Shown: positions 6,881 to 14,128 of the stretch, in pieces
Numbering within the stretch: the stretch's first letter is position 1
How the letters are laid out: each line of letters opens with the position of its first letter
From: Spirochaetia bacterium
GTDB lineage: Bacteria > Spirochaetota > Spirochaetia > Treponematales > Breznakiellaceae
NCBI GenBank assembly: GCA_025997715.1
Contig: BNUY01000044.1
Span: 1-19,502, forward strand
DNA: 19,502 nt
Direction: 5' to 3'
Notes under the pieces: model-generated
Seen by the model: the letters and a program-made list of their open reading frames with translations, nothing else
What the model was told of the DNA's origin: nothing
The model's database searches: none
Position numbers and translations under genes: made by a program

Positions 6881-7884
6881 GGGGGCGTAAACCGATACAC
6901 CCCCGGCAGCCGTTTCCCCCGGAAGTCTTCGTCACGAATCCTCTCCCGTATATCCTCCACCGCCGTCCCCGGAAAGTCCGCCGGGTCCAGGCTGAAGCTC
7001 CGGGCATTGGCGCTGAACAGAAGCTGCCCCCCCGGATTGAGCAGGCTAAGACAACTTTTGACGAGGGGCCGGTGGTCCCGTTTCAGGTCCAGGGTGCCGG
7101 TCATCTTCTTGGAATTGGAAAAGGCCGGGGGGTCCAGGATGATGAGGTCCCAGGAAAGGCCCGCTGCCGCCGCATCCTCCAGGAACCGAAGCGCGTCCGC
7201 CCGGATGAGCCGCCAGGGACTGGTGTCCCCGGTTACGAGGCCGTTCAGGGCGAAGTTCGTTTTTGCCCAGTCAAGATAGGTGTTGGACATATCCACCGAA
7301 TCTACCGAAAGAGCCTCGGCGGCGGCATAGACCGAAAAGGACGCGGTTTAACAGAACAGGTTCAGGACCCGTTTGCCCCTGGCCTCTTCCCGTACCAGGG
7401 ACCGGGTTTTGCGGTGGTTCAGAAAAAGCCCCGTGTCCAGATAGTCCGACAGGTTAACCCGGAAACGCAAGCCCCCTTCCCGAACATCCTCGTGGAAGCC
7501 CTGGTTGTCCCGGAGCCGTTTGTACTGGGCTTTGCCCCGCTGTCTGCCCCGTTGTTTCAGGAAAATCCGCTCCCGGGGGATATTCAGGGCGCCGGAAACC
7601 GCCCCGGTCATGGCCTTGAGCCAGCGGTCTTCCTCGTCGGGATCCTTTTCGTAGGGCCGTTCATAGAGGGCGCCCGCTACGGCATCGCCATAGATATCTA
7701 AAACCAGGGGAATTTCGGGAATATCACGGTCGTAGAGGCGGAAAGCATCGGCGCCAATGCGCCGGGCCCATTTTCCCAGGTGCTTGTACCGCTTTTGCAG
7801 CCGGTTTGCCAGCATTTCAGCCTGGGCGGCGGTTTTTGGGTCCGATGCGGCCCCTTGCTTATGGGGCGGTTCCGTCATCCCCAT
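6877..7884 (-). pseudogene. RlmK-like 23S rRNA methyltransferase interrupted by in-frame TAA
   Basis: Class I SAM-dependent rRNA methyltransferase related to the C-terminal (RlmK) half of E. coli RlmL, or RlmI. Reading one frame across 335 codons gives an N-terminal RNA-binding part (YGDAVAGALYERPYEKD, FLKQRGRQRGKAQYKRL), NLSDYLDTGLFLNHR, the SAM motif VLNLFC, a TAA stop at 7350-7348 (codon 179), and then in the same frame TASFSVYAAAEALSVDSVDM. Next come LIRADALRFL, the catalytic-motif region DLIILDPPAFSNSKK, and a normal C-terminus. Relatives have Tyr at the stop position (CYTGSFSV-type), so one third-base change explains it. The 178-aa N-terminal product would lack the catalytic half. The start overlaps the end of rex by 26 nt. 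Causes could be recent inactivation, readthrough or a base-call error. Confidence 0.85.
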
Positions 7885-8515
7885 CCCGGTAGGACTGCAT
7901 GGTTACGCAGAGCATGGCGTACCCCGAGGAAAGGTCCTCGGTTTGCACCGCCACCGTTTCGGGCACCCTGAGTTTTACGGCGGTAAAGTTCCATATACCC
8001 AGGATGCCCGCCTTAACCAGAATATCCGCCGCTGCCTGGGCATCATCGGAATGGATAGTCAGAATCGCCGCTTGTACCCCCAAGGTACGGATTTCGGCTT
8101 CGATGGTATCCATGGGCAGCACCTTTACCCCGTGAATGGTGGTCCCGGCCTTCTCCGGGTTCTTATCAAAGGCCGCCACAATATGCAGGCCATGGAGCCG
8201 GAATTCCCGATGCCCCATGAGGGCGCTGCCCAGGTTCCCGGCGCCCACCAGCACCACATCCTGCACTGAATTCCAGCCGAGGAAGCGTTCAATGGCGTCA
8301 ATCAGGGTAGTTACCGGGTACCCCTTTTTGGGTTTCCCGATAATCCCGGTAATCGCCAGGTCCTTCCGTACCTGGATAGGTTCCAGGCCCAGTTCCTGGG
8401 CAATCAGGGTTCCCGAAATATATTTATTACCCTCACTCTGCATCTGACGTATGGTATGTAAATAAGAGGGCAATCGCCGCACGGAAGGCGCGGCAGGTAT
8501 TTTTTGTTTTGCCAA
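7859..8515 (-). CDS. rex: Redox-sensing transcriptional repressor Rex
   Basis: 218 aa from TTG 8515, preferred because AAGGAAG sits 4 nt upstream; an earlier TTG at 8545 has no such site. Residues about 5-80 are the Rex winged helix (PSVRRLPSYLHTI, YISGTLIAQELGLEPIQVRKD, GIIGKPKKGYPV, IERFLGW). Residues about 86-180 form an NAD(H)-binding Rossmann fold with VVLVGAGNLGSALM (G91, G93, G96) and the acidic FDKNPEK end of strand 2. The C-terminal helix is the usual domain-swapped dimer segment. Rex represses fermentation and respiration genes and leaves DNA when NADH rises. I did not find a clear TTGTGAAN4TTCACAA-type Rex box in the window. It lies in a minus-strand run after the pgm and Pur-domain genes and overlaps the methyltransferase downstream. 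Confidence 0.93.
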   Translation of the reverse strand: MAKQKIPAAPSVRRLPSYLHTIRQMQSEGNKYISGTLIAQELGLEPIQVRKDLAITGIIGKPKKGYPVTTLIDAIERFLGWNSVQDVVLVGAGNLGSALMGHREFRLHGLHIVAAFDKNPEKAGTTIHGVKVLPMDTIEAEIRTLGVQAAILTIHSDDAQAAADILVKAGILGIWNFTAVKLRVPETVAVQTEDLSSGYAMLCVTMQSYRDGDDGTAP

Positions 8516-8589
8516 AATACTTCCTTTATGAGAAAAGGGTACCAAAAAGGGACCGGCTTTTCAAGTTGACCGGCTTATGCCGTATCTGC

Positions 8590-9057
8590 TTACTCATCCC
8601 TGTCCCGTTTCCGTACCACAACCTTCCGGGGATTGCCATCGGCGGCTTTTGGTTTTCCGCGGTGAACCGTGCCGGAAGTACTGCGAGGATTTGAGCCGGG
8701 TTTCCTCGGGGTATCGCCGGTCGACTTACCGGTGTATCGCTTTTTCCCCCGTGTATCCTCGGTGGATGCTGCCGCATCGGCTTTTTTCCGCGGATGGTCA
8801 TCCCTTGGGGCTGAACGCCGTTTTTCCTTGACCGCTTTTTCCAGCACCCGCAGGGAATCGTCAAAGCCCTTGAGAAACTCCGGCAGGTCATCCGCAAAAA
8901 GGATCACCGACTGGCGGTCGAAGCCCCCGGTTTCCTTGTTTTTGCTTTCCACGATGTTGAGGTACAGGTCCCCCATGCGGTTTTCCTTTACGTTAAAGAA
9001 GTAGGTCCTGTTTTGCAGCCCAACAGTGGTTGAATAGATTTCTCCCCGTATCCCCAT
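8590..9057 (-). CDS. Pur-alpha/DUF3276 nucleic-acid-binding protein (BpuR-like)
   Basis: 155 aa. ATG 9057 is chosen because GGAGGA lies 7 nt upstream; the longer reading from GTG 9078 would translate that site. Residues 1-80 match the single PUR domain seen in spirochetes and Bacteroidetes: RGEIYSTTVGLQNRTYFFNV, a GDLYLNIVESK strand, and a FADDLPEFLKGFDDSLRVL helix. The Borrelia homologue BpuR binds DNA and RNA and acts as a regulator. Residues 81-155 are a disordered, strongly basic tail rich in Arg, Lys, Gly, Pro and Ser (RKPGSNPRSTSG, RKVVVRKRDRDE) that would add nonspecific nucleic-acid affinity. It sits 41 nt after pgm and 74 nt before rex on the same strand. Confident about the domain; its targets are unknown. 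Confidence 0.85.
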   Translation of the reverse strand: MGIRGEIYSTTVGLQNRTYFFNVKENRMGDLYLNIVESKNKETGGFDRQSVILFADDLPEFLKGFDDSLRVLEKAVKEKRRSAPRDDHPRKKADAAASTEDTRGKKRYTGKSTGDTPRKPGSNPRSTSGTVHRGKPKAADGNPRKVVVRKRDRDE

Positions 9058-9075
9058 TTTATGTTCCTCCATTAT

Positions 9076-9109
9076 CACGACCTACCGGCCGTCACGACCT
9101 ACTGGTCGT
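9076..9109. repeat. 17-bp tandem duplication at the end of the phosphohexomutase gene
   Basis: Two adjacent 17-bp copies, CACGACCTACCGGCCGT (9076-9092) and CACGACCTACTGGTCGT (9093-9109), differ at two positions. The copy nearer the gene body contains the stop codon (TAG, 9101-9099) and the other copy carries the same trinucleotide. Confidence 0.7.
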
Positions 9110-10931
9110 CAGCTTCCTGTACCATGTTGCGCTGCCATTCAATGAGCGCCCGTTCTATCCGCGTATCCGAGCCCGCCACATCCGCCATCACCCGGAACAC
9201 CGGTTCGGTGCCGGACCCCCGCATCCAGATGCAGGCCGAAGCATTACCCGCCTTGTTTATAAAGCTGACCTTTAGCCCCCCCCGTCCTGCGCTGGAGAAA
9301 TCGGTGACGCCCCGTTTTTCTTCCATACCCTTGTACGTGGCGGCTTCCCAGCCCGTGATGCCGTAATGGCTCAGGAGGGATGCTTTCCGTGCTTCCCATT
9401 CCCGAAGGAACACCTGCTGGTACCGGCTTTTCAGGAGGCCGTGGTCCGTGGTGTGTACCTGGAGCAGCGCCTCCGGGGTGTAGGTCCCGGTGGTGATAAA
9501 AGCGGGGAGGGCGGCGATGATGTCCGTCAGGCTAAAGTCCGGCCTATAGGTTTCCGTCTGGTCGGAAAGATTGCACCAGAGTTCGTAGAACCCCTTCCTA
9601 TCCCCCTCGCTCCGTATGGTGAGGAGCTTTATCAGGGAAAGTACGGTGTTGATGGGGTCCCGTACCGCCGACGGATGGGTAATGTTCCCCCCTGCGGACC
9701 CTTCCCCCAGGATGCGGACCGTAAAGCCCTGTTCCCGGAGGCGCCGGGCAAGACCCACCACATTGGCTTCCCCCACCTCGGCGCGGAACACCGAAACATC
9801 AAAGGCCCGGGCGATCCGGTCAATACGCATGGAAGTGGGGTCGTTTACCGCCACCGCCGCCTTATTTAGGGCATTACCCTTATTGTCGTAGCGGAGTTCC
9901 CCGGTCCACACCAAATGGGCCAGTTCCGAAACGCAGGCCAGGGCAAAGACCTCCTGGGCTTCCAGCGCCCGGGCCTTGTGCTGCCCCTCATCCCAAAAAA
10001 CCAGGTTCCCCCGGTCGCCGTCGCAGTCAGGCACGTAGCCAAGGATTACCGAAGGGTCCTTGCGATGGATTTCTTCCAGAAAGAGTCGGCAGGGTTCCAG
10101 GGATTCTCCCTCCGGGACGATGCGGTGGACAATCTCCCCCGGCTTGTCGTTTATGGCATGGACCTTCACCCCCAGGGAGCCCAGGAATTCCCGGTCGATG
10201 GACAGAGTTCTGGCCGAACCGTTAAAGTCCACCACCACACCCAAAGGCCGTTCCTGTATTCCACGGGAGATTACCCCCAGGATATCCCCGGAATTCCCCG
10301 CCGCCACTTCACTGGTAAAGTCGAGGTAGGCTTGCCGGGCTTCTCGTTTAACCTGGGCTGCTCCGGCATACACCGCCTCCAGGGCTTTGTTGTCCGCGGC
10401 GTTTACCAACCCAACAATCCGAAACGGATTGCGGCAGCCGGCTATACGGCGGCGGAATTCTTCTATTAGAAGCGTTGCTTCCCCGGCCGGTAACACCCCG
10501 CCATCGTTACGGCCGAATTTGAGCCCGTTATGCCCGATGGGGTTATGGCTGGCGGAGATGTACACAAACCCCTCAGGCTTATCAGGGCTGTTGGCACGTA
10601 CAAAGGCCATTATTTCCGGGGCCGCAGTGACTCCGGCATATTCGACCCGGCAGCCCGAAGCAAGCAAGGCGCGGATCATCGCATCCGCGATGGCCGGTCC
10701 CGTGGGCCGGGTATCCATGCCCACAATCACCCGGGGGGCGGCGGTGGTTTTCTTCAAATAATCGGCAAAGACCTCCGCGGCAAGGGCGGCGATAAGGCCG
10801 TGGGCCGGGCTAATATCCGCAGCGGCGCTTTCATCATCCCCATTCCCGGAAAAGATTCCCCGCCAGCCCGAAGGGGACAGGATCATCTCAGCCAGAGCCT
10901 TATCCAGCAAAGGCGTATGTAAACCCGTCAT
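9099..10931 (-). CDS. pgm: Phosphoglucomutase/phosphomannomutase (alpha-D-phosphohexomutase)
   Basis: 610 aa with the four-part phosphohexomutase layout. SGWRGIF lies near residue 21. The active-site loop YISASHNPIGHNGLKFG (124-140) contains the phosphoserine S128. The metal loop is PDCDGDRGN (301-309; D302, D304, D306), the sugar-binding loop GEGSAGGN (409-416) is a variant of the usual GEESGG, and the phosphate-binding loop RGSGTEPVFR is at 571-580. The enzyme interconverts hexose 1- and 6-phosphates in the cytoplasm, feeding glycogen, nucleotide sugars or glycolysis; motifs alone do not settle glucose versus mannose. ATG 10931 has a weak ribosome-binding site; M16 just before ILSPSGWRG is an alternative start. 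A G8 run near codons 550-552 stays in frame. It is first in the minus-strand run leading to rex. Confidence 0.9.
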   Translation of the reverse strand: MTGLHTPLLDKALAEMILSPSGWRGIFSGNGDDESAAADISPAHGLIAALAAEVFADYLKKTTAAPRVIVGMDTRPTGPAIADAMIRALLASGCRVEYAGVTAAPEIMAFVRANSPDKPEGFVYISASHNPIGHNGLKFGRNDGGVLPAGEATLLIEEFRRRIAGCRNPFRIVGLVNAADNKALEAVYAGAAQVKREARQAYLDFTSEVAAGNSGDILGVISRGIQERPLGVVVDFNGSARTLSIDREFLGSLGVKVHAINDKPGEIVHRIVPEGESLEPCRLFLEEIHRKDPSVILGYVPDCDGDRGNLVFWDEGQHKARALEAQEVFALACVSELAHLVWTGELRYDNKGNALNKAAVAVNDPTSMRIDRIARAFDVSVFRAEVGEANVVGLARRLREQGFTVRILGEGSAGGNITHPSAVRDPINTVLSLIKLLTIRSEGDRKGFYELWCNLSDQTETYRPDFSLTDIIAALPAFITTGTYTPEALLQVHTTDHGLLKSRYQQVFLREWEARKASLLSHYGITGWEAATYKGMEEKRGVTDFSSAGRGGLKVSFINKAGNASACIWMRGSGTEPVFRVMADVAGSDTRIERALIEWQRNMVQEADDQ

Positions 10932-10993
10932 ATTCCAATAGTATACCTGGGTTTTCTATTCTTTACTAGCGCTTGTAAGATACTACTATAACC

Positions 10994-11012
10994 GGAAATA
11001 TTGTATATTTCC
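10994..11012. promoter_or_regulatory. Perfect 19-bp palindrome between divergent pgm and nifS
   Basis: GGAAATAT-TGT-ATATTTCC has perfect 8-bp arms and a 3-nt centre. It sits in the 231-nt gap between the two divergent genes, 62 nt upstream of the pgm start and 85 nt before the nifS -35. It resembles an operator for a dimeric regulator; it is not a Rex box. The rest of the gap (10932-11162) is AT-rich and holds no gene. Confidence 0.5.
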
Positions 11013-11096
11013 CCTATGCTCATTACTTTTCTTTTTTAATGCTTATGGGTATATTAAAGGAAGATACGGTAACTGACTAAAAAAGTATGCTATAGG

Positions 11097-11125
11097 TTGC
11101 CAAGGGAACTTTAATAGAGTATATT
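11097..11125 (+). promoter_or_regulatory. Sigma70-type promoter of nifS-nifU
   Basis: TTGCCA (11097-11102), 17-nt spacer, TATATT (11120-11125), with transcription expected to begin near 11132. The leader to ATG 11163 is about 31 nt and includes GGAG 7 nt before the start. Confidence 0.65.
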
Positions 11126-11162
11126 AATACCATGTGAAATCTAGGAATTATGGAGTGCGGAA

Positions 11163-12368
11163 ATGGCGAACAAAAGAATCTACGTGGATTACAATGCGAC
11201 TACCCCGATAAGCCGGGAAGTCAAGGCGGCGATGATAGAGGATTTAGAAATCTACGGAAATGCCTCCAGTATGCACAGCGACGGCCGCCATGCCCATGCC
11301 CGCCTTGAGGAAGCCCGGAAAGCGGTGGGGGAGCTTATTGGCGCCCCGGCCAACACGGTAATCTTTACCTCCGGCGGCTCGGAATCGAACAATACGGTGT
11401 TCCAGACCATGCGCCGCCTGGCCTCCGAGCCCCTCACCACAGGCCGGGCTGAAATTATCACCACCGCTATTGAACACCCCTGCGTGCTCAATTCCGCTGT
11501 CTACCTCAAATCCCTGGGGTTCACGGTGACCTTTCTGCCGGTGGACAAATACGGCAAGGTAGTAATGGATGAATACCGGAAGGCCCTCAGCGAAAAGACC
11601 CTGCTCGTTTCGGTGATGATGGCCAATAACGAAATCGGGACCATCCAGGACATTAAAGAAATAGCGAAACTGGCAAAGGCCGCCGGGGCCTGGATGCACA
11701 CCGACGCGGTACAAGCCGCCGGGAAAATCCCGGTGGATGTGGACGACCTCAAGGTTGATTACCTGACCATGTCGGGCCACAAGATCTACGGCCCCAAGGG
11801 TGTGGGCGCCCTCTATGTGCGCTCCGGCGCGCCCCTCTTCCCCCTGATCCACGGGGGACACCAGGAGGACGGCTTCCGGGCGGGAACCTACAACAACCTC
11901 GGCATCCTGGGCTACGGCACGGCGGCGGTTCATGCAAAACAAAACCTGGCGGCTTACGAAAAGGAAATCCGCCCCCTGCGCAACCGGCTGCGGGACGGCC
12001 TTTTAGCGGCGGTCCCCAACATCACCATTAACGGCCATCCCGAGGATGTGCTGCCCAACACCTTGAACGTTTCCTTCCCCGGCGCCGAGGGTGAGTCCAT
12101 CCTCTTAGGCATGGACATCAGCGGCATTGAGGCATCCACCGGCTCGGCCTGCGCGTCGGGCAGCCTGGAACCCTCCCATGTGCTCATGGCCGTGGGGGTA
12201 GGGCCGGAGCTGGCCCACGGGTCCATCCGCTTCAGCCTCGGCTGGGGTGTCACCAAAGAAGATATTGAGTATATTATAGAGACGGTACCGCCCATCATCG
12301 CCCGGTTCCGGGCCATGTCTACGGTATCATCGGCGCCTTCAACGCAGCCGCCGTCTCCAAAAACTTAA
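11163..12368 (+). CDS. nifS: Cysteine desulfurase NifS
   Basis: 401-aa PLP-dependent fold-type I enzyme of the NifS/IscS group that turns cysteine into alanine and a protein persulfide for Fe-S cluster building. Visible landmarks are YVDYNATTP near the start, the PLP-contacting FTSGGSESNN (68-77), TTAIEHPCVL (H105), MHTDAVQAAGK (D181), the Schiff-base lysine in SGHKIYGPKG (K207), the GGHQEDGFRAGT loop (231-242), and the persulfide cysteine in STGSACASGSLEPSHVL (C330). The roughly 15-residue Ser/Pro/Thr-rich tail is unusual but short. It is followed 12 nt later by the NifU scaffold gene, making a two-gene nifSU operon behind its own promoter. Whether it serves nitrogenase or general Fe-S supply cannot be told; no other nif gene is in the window. 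Confidence 0.95.
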   Translation: MANKRIYVDYNATTPISREVKAAMIEDLEIYGNASSMHSDGRHAHARLEEARKAVGELIGAPANTVIFTSGGSESNNTVFQTMRRLASEPLTTGRAEIITTAIEHPCVLNSAVYLKSLGFTVTFLPVDKYGKVVMDEYRKALSEKTLLVSVMMANNEIGTIQDIKEIAKLAKAAGAWMHTDAVQAAGKIPVDVDDLKVDYLTMSGHKIYGPKGVGALYVRSGAPLFPLIHGGHQEDGFRAGTYNNLGILGYGTAAVHAKQNLAAYEKEIRPLRNRLRDGLLAAVPNITINGHPEDVLPNTLNVSFPGAEGESILLGMDISGIEASTGSACASGSLEPSHVLMAVGVGPELAHGSIRFSLGWGVTKEDIEYIIETVPPIIARFRAMSTVSSAPSTQPPSPKT

Positions 12369-12380
12369 GAGAGGTATAAT

Positions 12381-12983
12381 ATGTCCGAATGGTTATATTC
12401 AGATACGGTCAAAGACCATTTTCAAAACCCCCGAAACGTGCTCATGGAAGATGAGTCCACCTGGCCTGCGGATGCCCGGGGCCTCACGGGGAACCTTATC
12501 TGCGGGGATCAGATGCTGATGCTCCTGCGGATCAAGGACGATATCATCACCGACGTCCACTGGAAGACCTATGGCTGCGCCAGCGCCATCGCCTCCACCA
12601 GCGTACTTTCCGAAACGATCAAAGGCATGAACATCCGGGATGCCTACATCATCAAACCCGACGAACTGGTGGAAAAGATGGGCGGCCTCCCCGCCAACAA
12701 GATCCACTGCTCCGTCCTGGGGGACAAGGCCCTCCGCAAGGCCATTGACGACCACCTCGAAAAGACCGGCCGCGCCGGTATGCTCAAAGAGGCCGCCACG
12801 GTGGTCTGCGAGTGTCTGGGCATCACCGACAAGGATCTGGAGGATGCCTACCTTAAAGGCGCCCATTCCTGGGAGGATTTCCAGGCGGCCACCAAGATAG
12901 GCACGGGCTGCGGGAAGGGAAAGTGCAAGGCGAGAGCCCTGGAACTGCTCCACGAATATGCCCACATTTACGGGGAAAAGTGA
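12381..12983 (+). CDS. nifU: NifU-type Fe-S scaffold with BFD-like [2Fe-2S] domain
   Basis: 200 aa. Residues 1-130 are the IscU-like scaffold with the three cluster-holding cysteines C41 (GNLICGDQ, with D43), C66 (YGCASAIAS) and C110 (KIHCSVLG). Residues about 138-195 are a BFD-like [2Fe-2S] domain with C143 and C145 (VVCECLGIT) and C177 and C182 (GTGCGKGKC). The third, C-terminal NFU domain of classical NifU is absent, a common shorter architecture. It takes sulfur from the NifS product encoded 12 nt upstream and builds clusters for transfer to apo-proteins in the cytoplasm. AGAGAGG sits about 5 nt before the ATG. Confidence 0.94.
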   Translation: MSEWLYSDTVKDHFQNPRNVLMEDESTWPADARGLTGNLICGDQMLMLLRIKDDIITDVHWKTYGCASAIASTSVLSETIKGMNIRDAYIIKPDELVEKMGGLPANKIHCSVLGDKALRKAIDDHLEKTGRAGMLKEAATVVCECLGITDKDLEDAYLKGAHSWEDFQAATKIGTGCGKGKCKARALELLHEYAHIYGEK

Positions 12984-12993
12984 CGTGTAAGGC

Positions 12994-13020
12994 TTGACTT
13001 ATCTTCTGTTTAGGTATAGT
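12994..13020 (+). promoter_or_regulatory. Possible promoter of the small membrane protein gene
   Basis: TTGACT (12994-12999) and TATAGT (13015-13020) are good boxes but separated by only 15 nt, shorter than the usual 16-18, so activity may be weak or regulated. Confidence 0.4.
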
Positions 13021-13073
13021 TTCAAAACAAAGGTCGGTTTAGTCATTCGGCTAATTGCGGCGGGGAGTAATTC

Positions 13074-13355
13074 ATGGGAACTATACTTGATCAGCTGCTT
13101 TCAGTTCAAACTATGGTTGCCTTGTGTACCGGCATCGGGGTCATTTTCACTATTTATCAAAACCATAAGATAAAAACAAATGATCTCCGGCATGTCGAAG
13201 GTGATCTCCGGCACTTGGCGGAGGACCTCCTGCATCTGGCAAAATACACCGTTGCCATAGGGAACGCTTCCCATGCTCTTTTACTTCATGCGGGCATGAA
13301 CAAAGAGGCCCAGGAACTTCATACGGCAATGGCGGACGCCTTTACAGAGAAATGA
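13074..13355 (+). CDS. Small one-helix membrane protein with heptad repeat
   Basis: 93 aa, no family recognised. GGGAG lies 7 nt before ATG 13074. Residues about 13-29 (MVALCTGIGVIFTIYQ) form one membrane helix. Residues 37-57 are three exact-length heptads, DLRHVEG / DLRHLAE / DLLHLAK, encoded by a 21-bp tandem repeat, so a coiled-coil stalk is likely; the rest is a helical soluble tail (SHALLLHAGMNKEAQELHTAM). An N-out, C-in topology with a cytoplasmic coiled coil would fit the Lys-rich flank (NHKIKTND). It stands alone between nifU and the tRNA-Met gene. Confidence 0.65.
   Translation: MGTILDQLLSVQTMVALCTGIGVIFTIYQNHKIKTNDLRHVEGDLRHLAEDLLHLAKYTVAIGNASHALLLHAGMNKEAQELHTAMADAFTEK
13181..13243 (+). 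repeat. Three 21-bp tandem repeats (coiled-coil heptads)
   Basis: Units begin at 13181, 13202 and 13223. The first two share TGATCTCCGGCA exactly; the third is GGACCTCCTGCA. Each unit encodes one heptad. Confidence 0.7.
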
Positions 13356-13370
13356 CGTGCCGCCGCCGTG

Positions 13371-13399
13371 TTGACAAAACCGGGTGGGTTTGGTAGATT
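13371..13399 (+). promoter_or_regulatory. Strong promoter of the tRNA-Met gene and downstream operon
   Basis: Perfect TTGACA (13371-13376), 17-nt spacer, TAGATT (13394-13399). Predicted start near 13406, about 4 nt before the mature tRNA. No terminator lies between the tRNA and the genes after it, so this promoter probably drives all of them. Confidence 0.75.
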
Positions 13400-13409
13400 A
13401 GAACCTCAT

Positions 13410-13482
13410 GGCAGCATAGCTCAGTTGGTAGAGCACACGGCTCATATCCGTTAGGTCATAGGTTCAAGCCCTATTGCTGCTA
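13410..13482 (+). tRNA. tRNA-Met (anticodon CAU), elongator type
   Basis: 73 nt. The acceptor stem GGCAGCA (13410-13416) pairs with TGCTGCT (13475-13481), including one G-U, and A13482 is the discriminator. The D arm is GCTC/GAGC around AGTTGGTA. The anticodon arm CACGG/CCGTT has a C-U mismatch at its outer pair, and loop CTCATAT holds CAT at 13443-13445. The T arm is ATAGG/CCTAT around TTCAAGC. CCA is not encoded. The paired first base argues against an initiator tRNA. A CAU anticodon could also mean lysidine-modified tRNA-Ile2, but the GGCRGCA acceptor and CACACGG region look like elongator Met. Confidence 0.92.
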
Positions 13483-13489
13483 AAAGCCC

Positions 13490-14125
13490 ATGCGAACCCT
13501 GCGTGAGAAAAAACAGGATTTCCTCAGAAAAAAGGCCAATGAACTATACGCCTCTCTGGAGCATACCAACGATTCGATAGACGATATTTACGCGGAGATA
13601 AGCGGCCCGGGATTGCAGCTTCCCGGGTTTCGTACCGCCAAATGGGAAAACCGCTATGCCGACCGGAAGGACTATGATTTTTATGCCATAAAGAACGAAG
13701 CGGGGAACGGTCTTAACCTGGAGTTTTATACCCGGATGACATGGGGGTACCTGCCGCAAAAAATGCTGGCGGTCAACTTTGAGATATTTAATATACCCTG
13801 GGGATGGCATGTCTATAAGACCGGGTTTATCCACCTGTTCCTGAACCGGCTGGAGGGCATTGAGCGGGAGTACCTGGAATTTGCCGAACGGGCGGAGAAA
13901 ACAGAAAAGATTCTCCAGATAAGCAGCAACAGTATTACTACCTGGCTGGAGGCGATTTTAAAGGATACCCCCTATACCTTCCGGACCGAAAAGGATGATG
14001 ATAAAATCAGGGTGCAGGTGGGGCTGAAAAACAAGCGGCAGGTGGAAATACCTGTTTACTATAAAAATTTTCAGGCTACTATGCCGGGACTGCTAAAAGA
14101 GATTCGGAAGTATGAAGAGGAGTAA
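13490..14125 (+). CDS. Unrecognised protein, first gene of a MoxR/VWA operon
   Basis: 211 aa, no family recognised, no signal or membrane segment. The reading frame is closed by a TAA made from the last bases of the tRNA (13481-13483), so ATG 13490, only 7 nt after the tRNA, is the first possible ATG; there is no Shine-Dalgarno. The N-terminus is a charged helix (LREKKQDFLRKKANELYASLEH). The middle is aromatic-rich with a WENRYADRKDYDFYAI segment and a PWGWHVYKTG turn, and the C-terminus is again charged and helical, ending KYEEE. It is followed 3 nt later by the ATPase gene, so it is probably a dedicated partner or substrate adaptor of the ATPase/VWA pair. Confidence 0.8.
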   Translation: MRTLREKKQDFLRKKANELYASLEHTNDSIDDIYAEISGPGLQLPGFRTAKWENRYADRKDYDFYAIKNEAGNGLNLEFYTRMTWGYLPQKMLAVNFEIFNIPWGWHVYKTGFIHLFLNRLEGIEREYLEFAERAEKTEKILQISSNSITTWLEAILKDTPYTFRTEKDDDKIRVQVGLKNKRQVEIPVYYKNFQATMPGLLKEIRKYEEE

Positions 14126-14128
14126 TAC

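Noticed and set aside
6799..7701. 300-codon plus-strand open frame
   Set aside because: Antisense to the methyltransferase gene; Pro/Arg/Gly-rich shadow with no motif.
8516..8640. Rex autoregulatory box upstream of rex
   Set aside because: No TTGTGAAN4TTCACAA-like sequence was found; only a weak TTGAAA/TACCCT promoter-like pair.
9276..9283. C8/G8 homopolymer in pgm as a frameshift or phase-variation site
   Set aside because: The frame continues normally to the RGSGTEP phosphate loop and the natural C-terminus, and phase variation of a core enzyme is unlikely.
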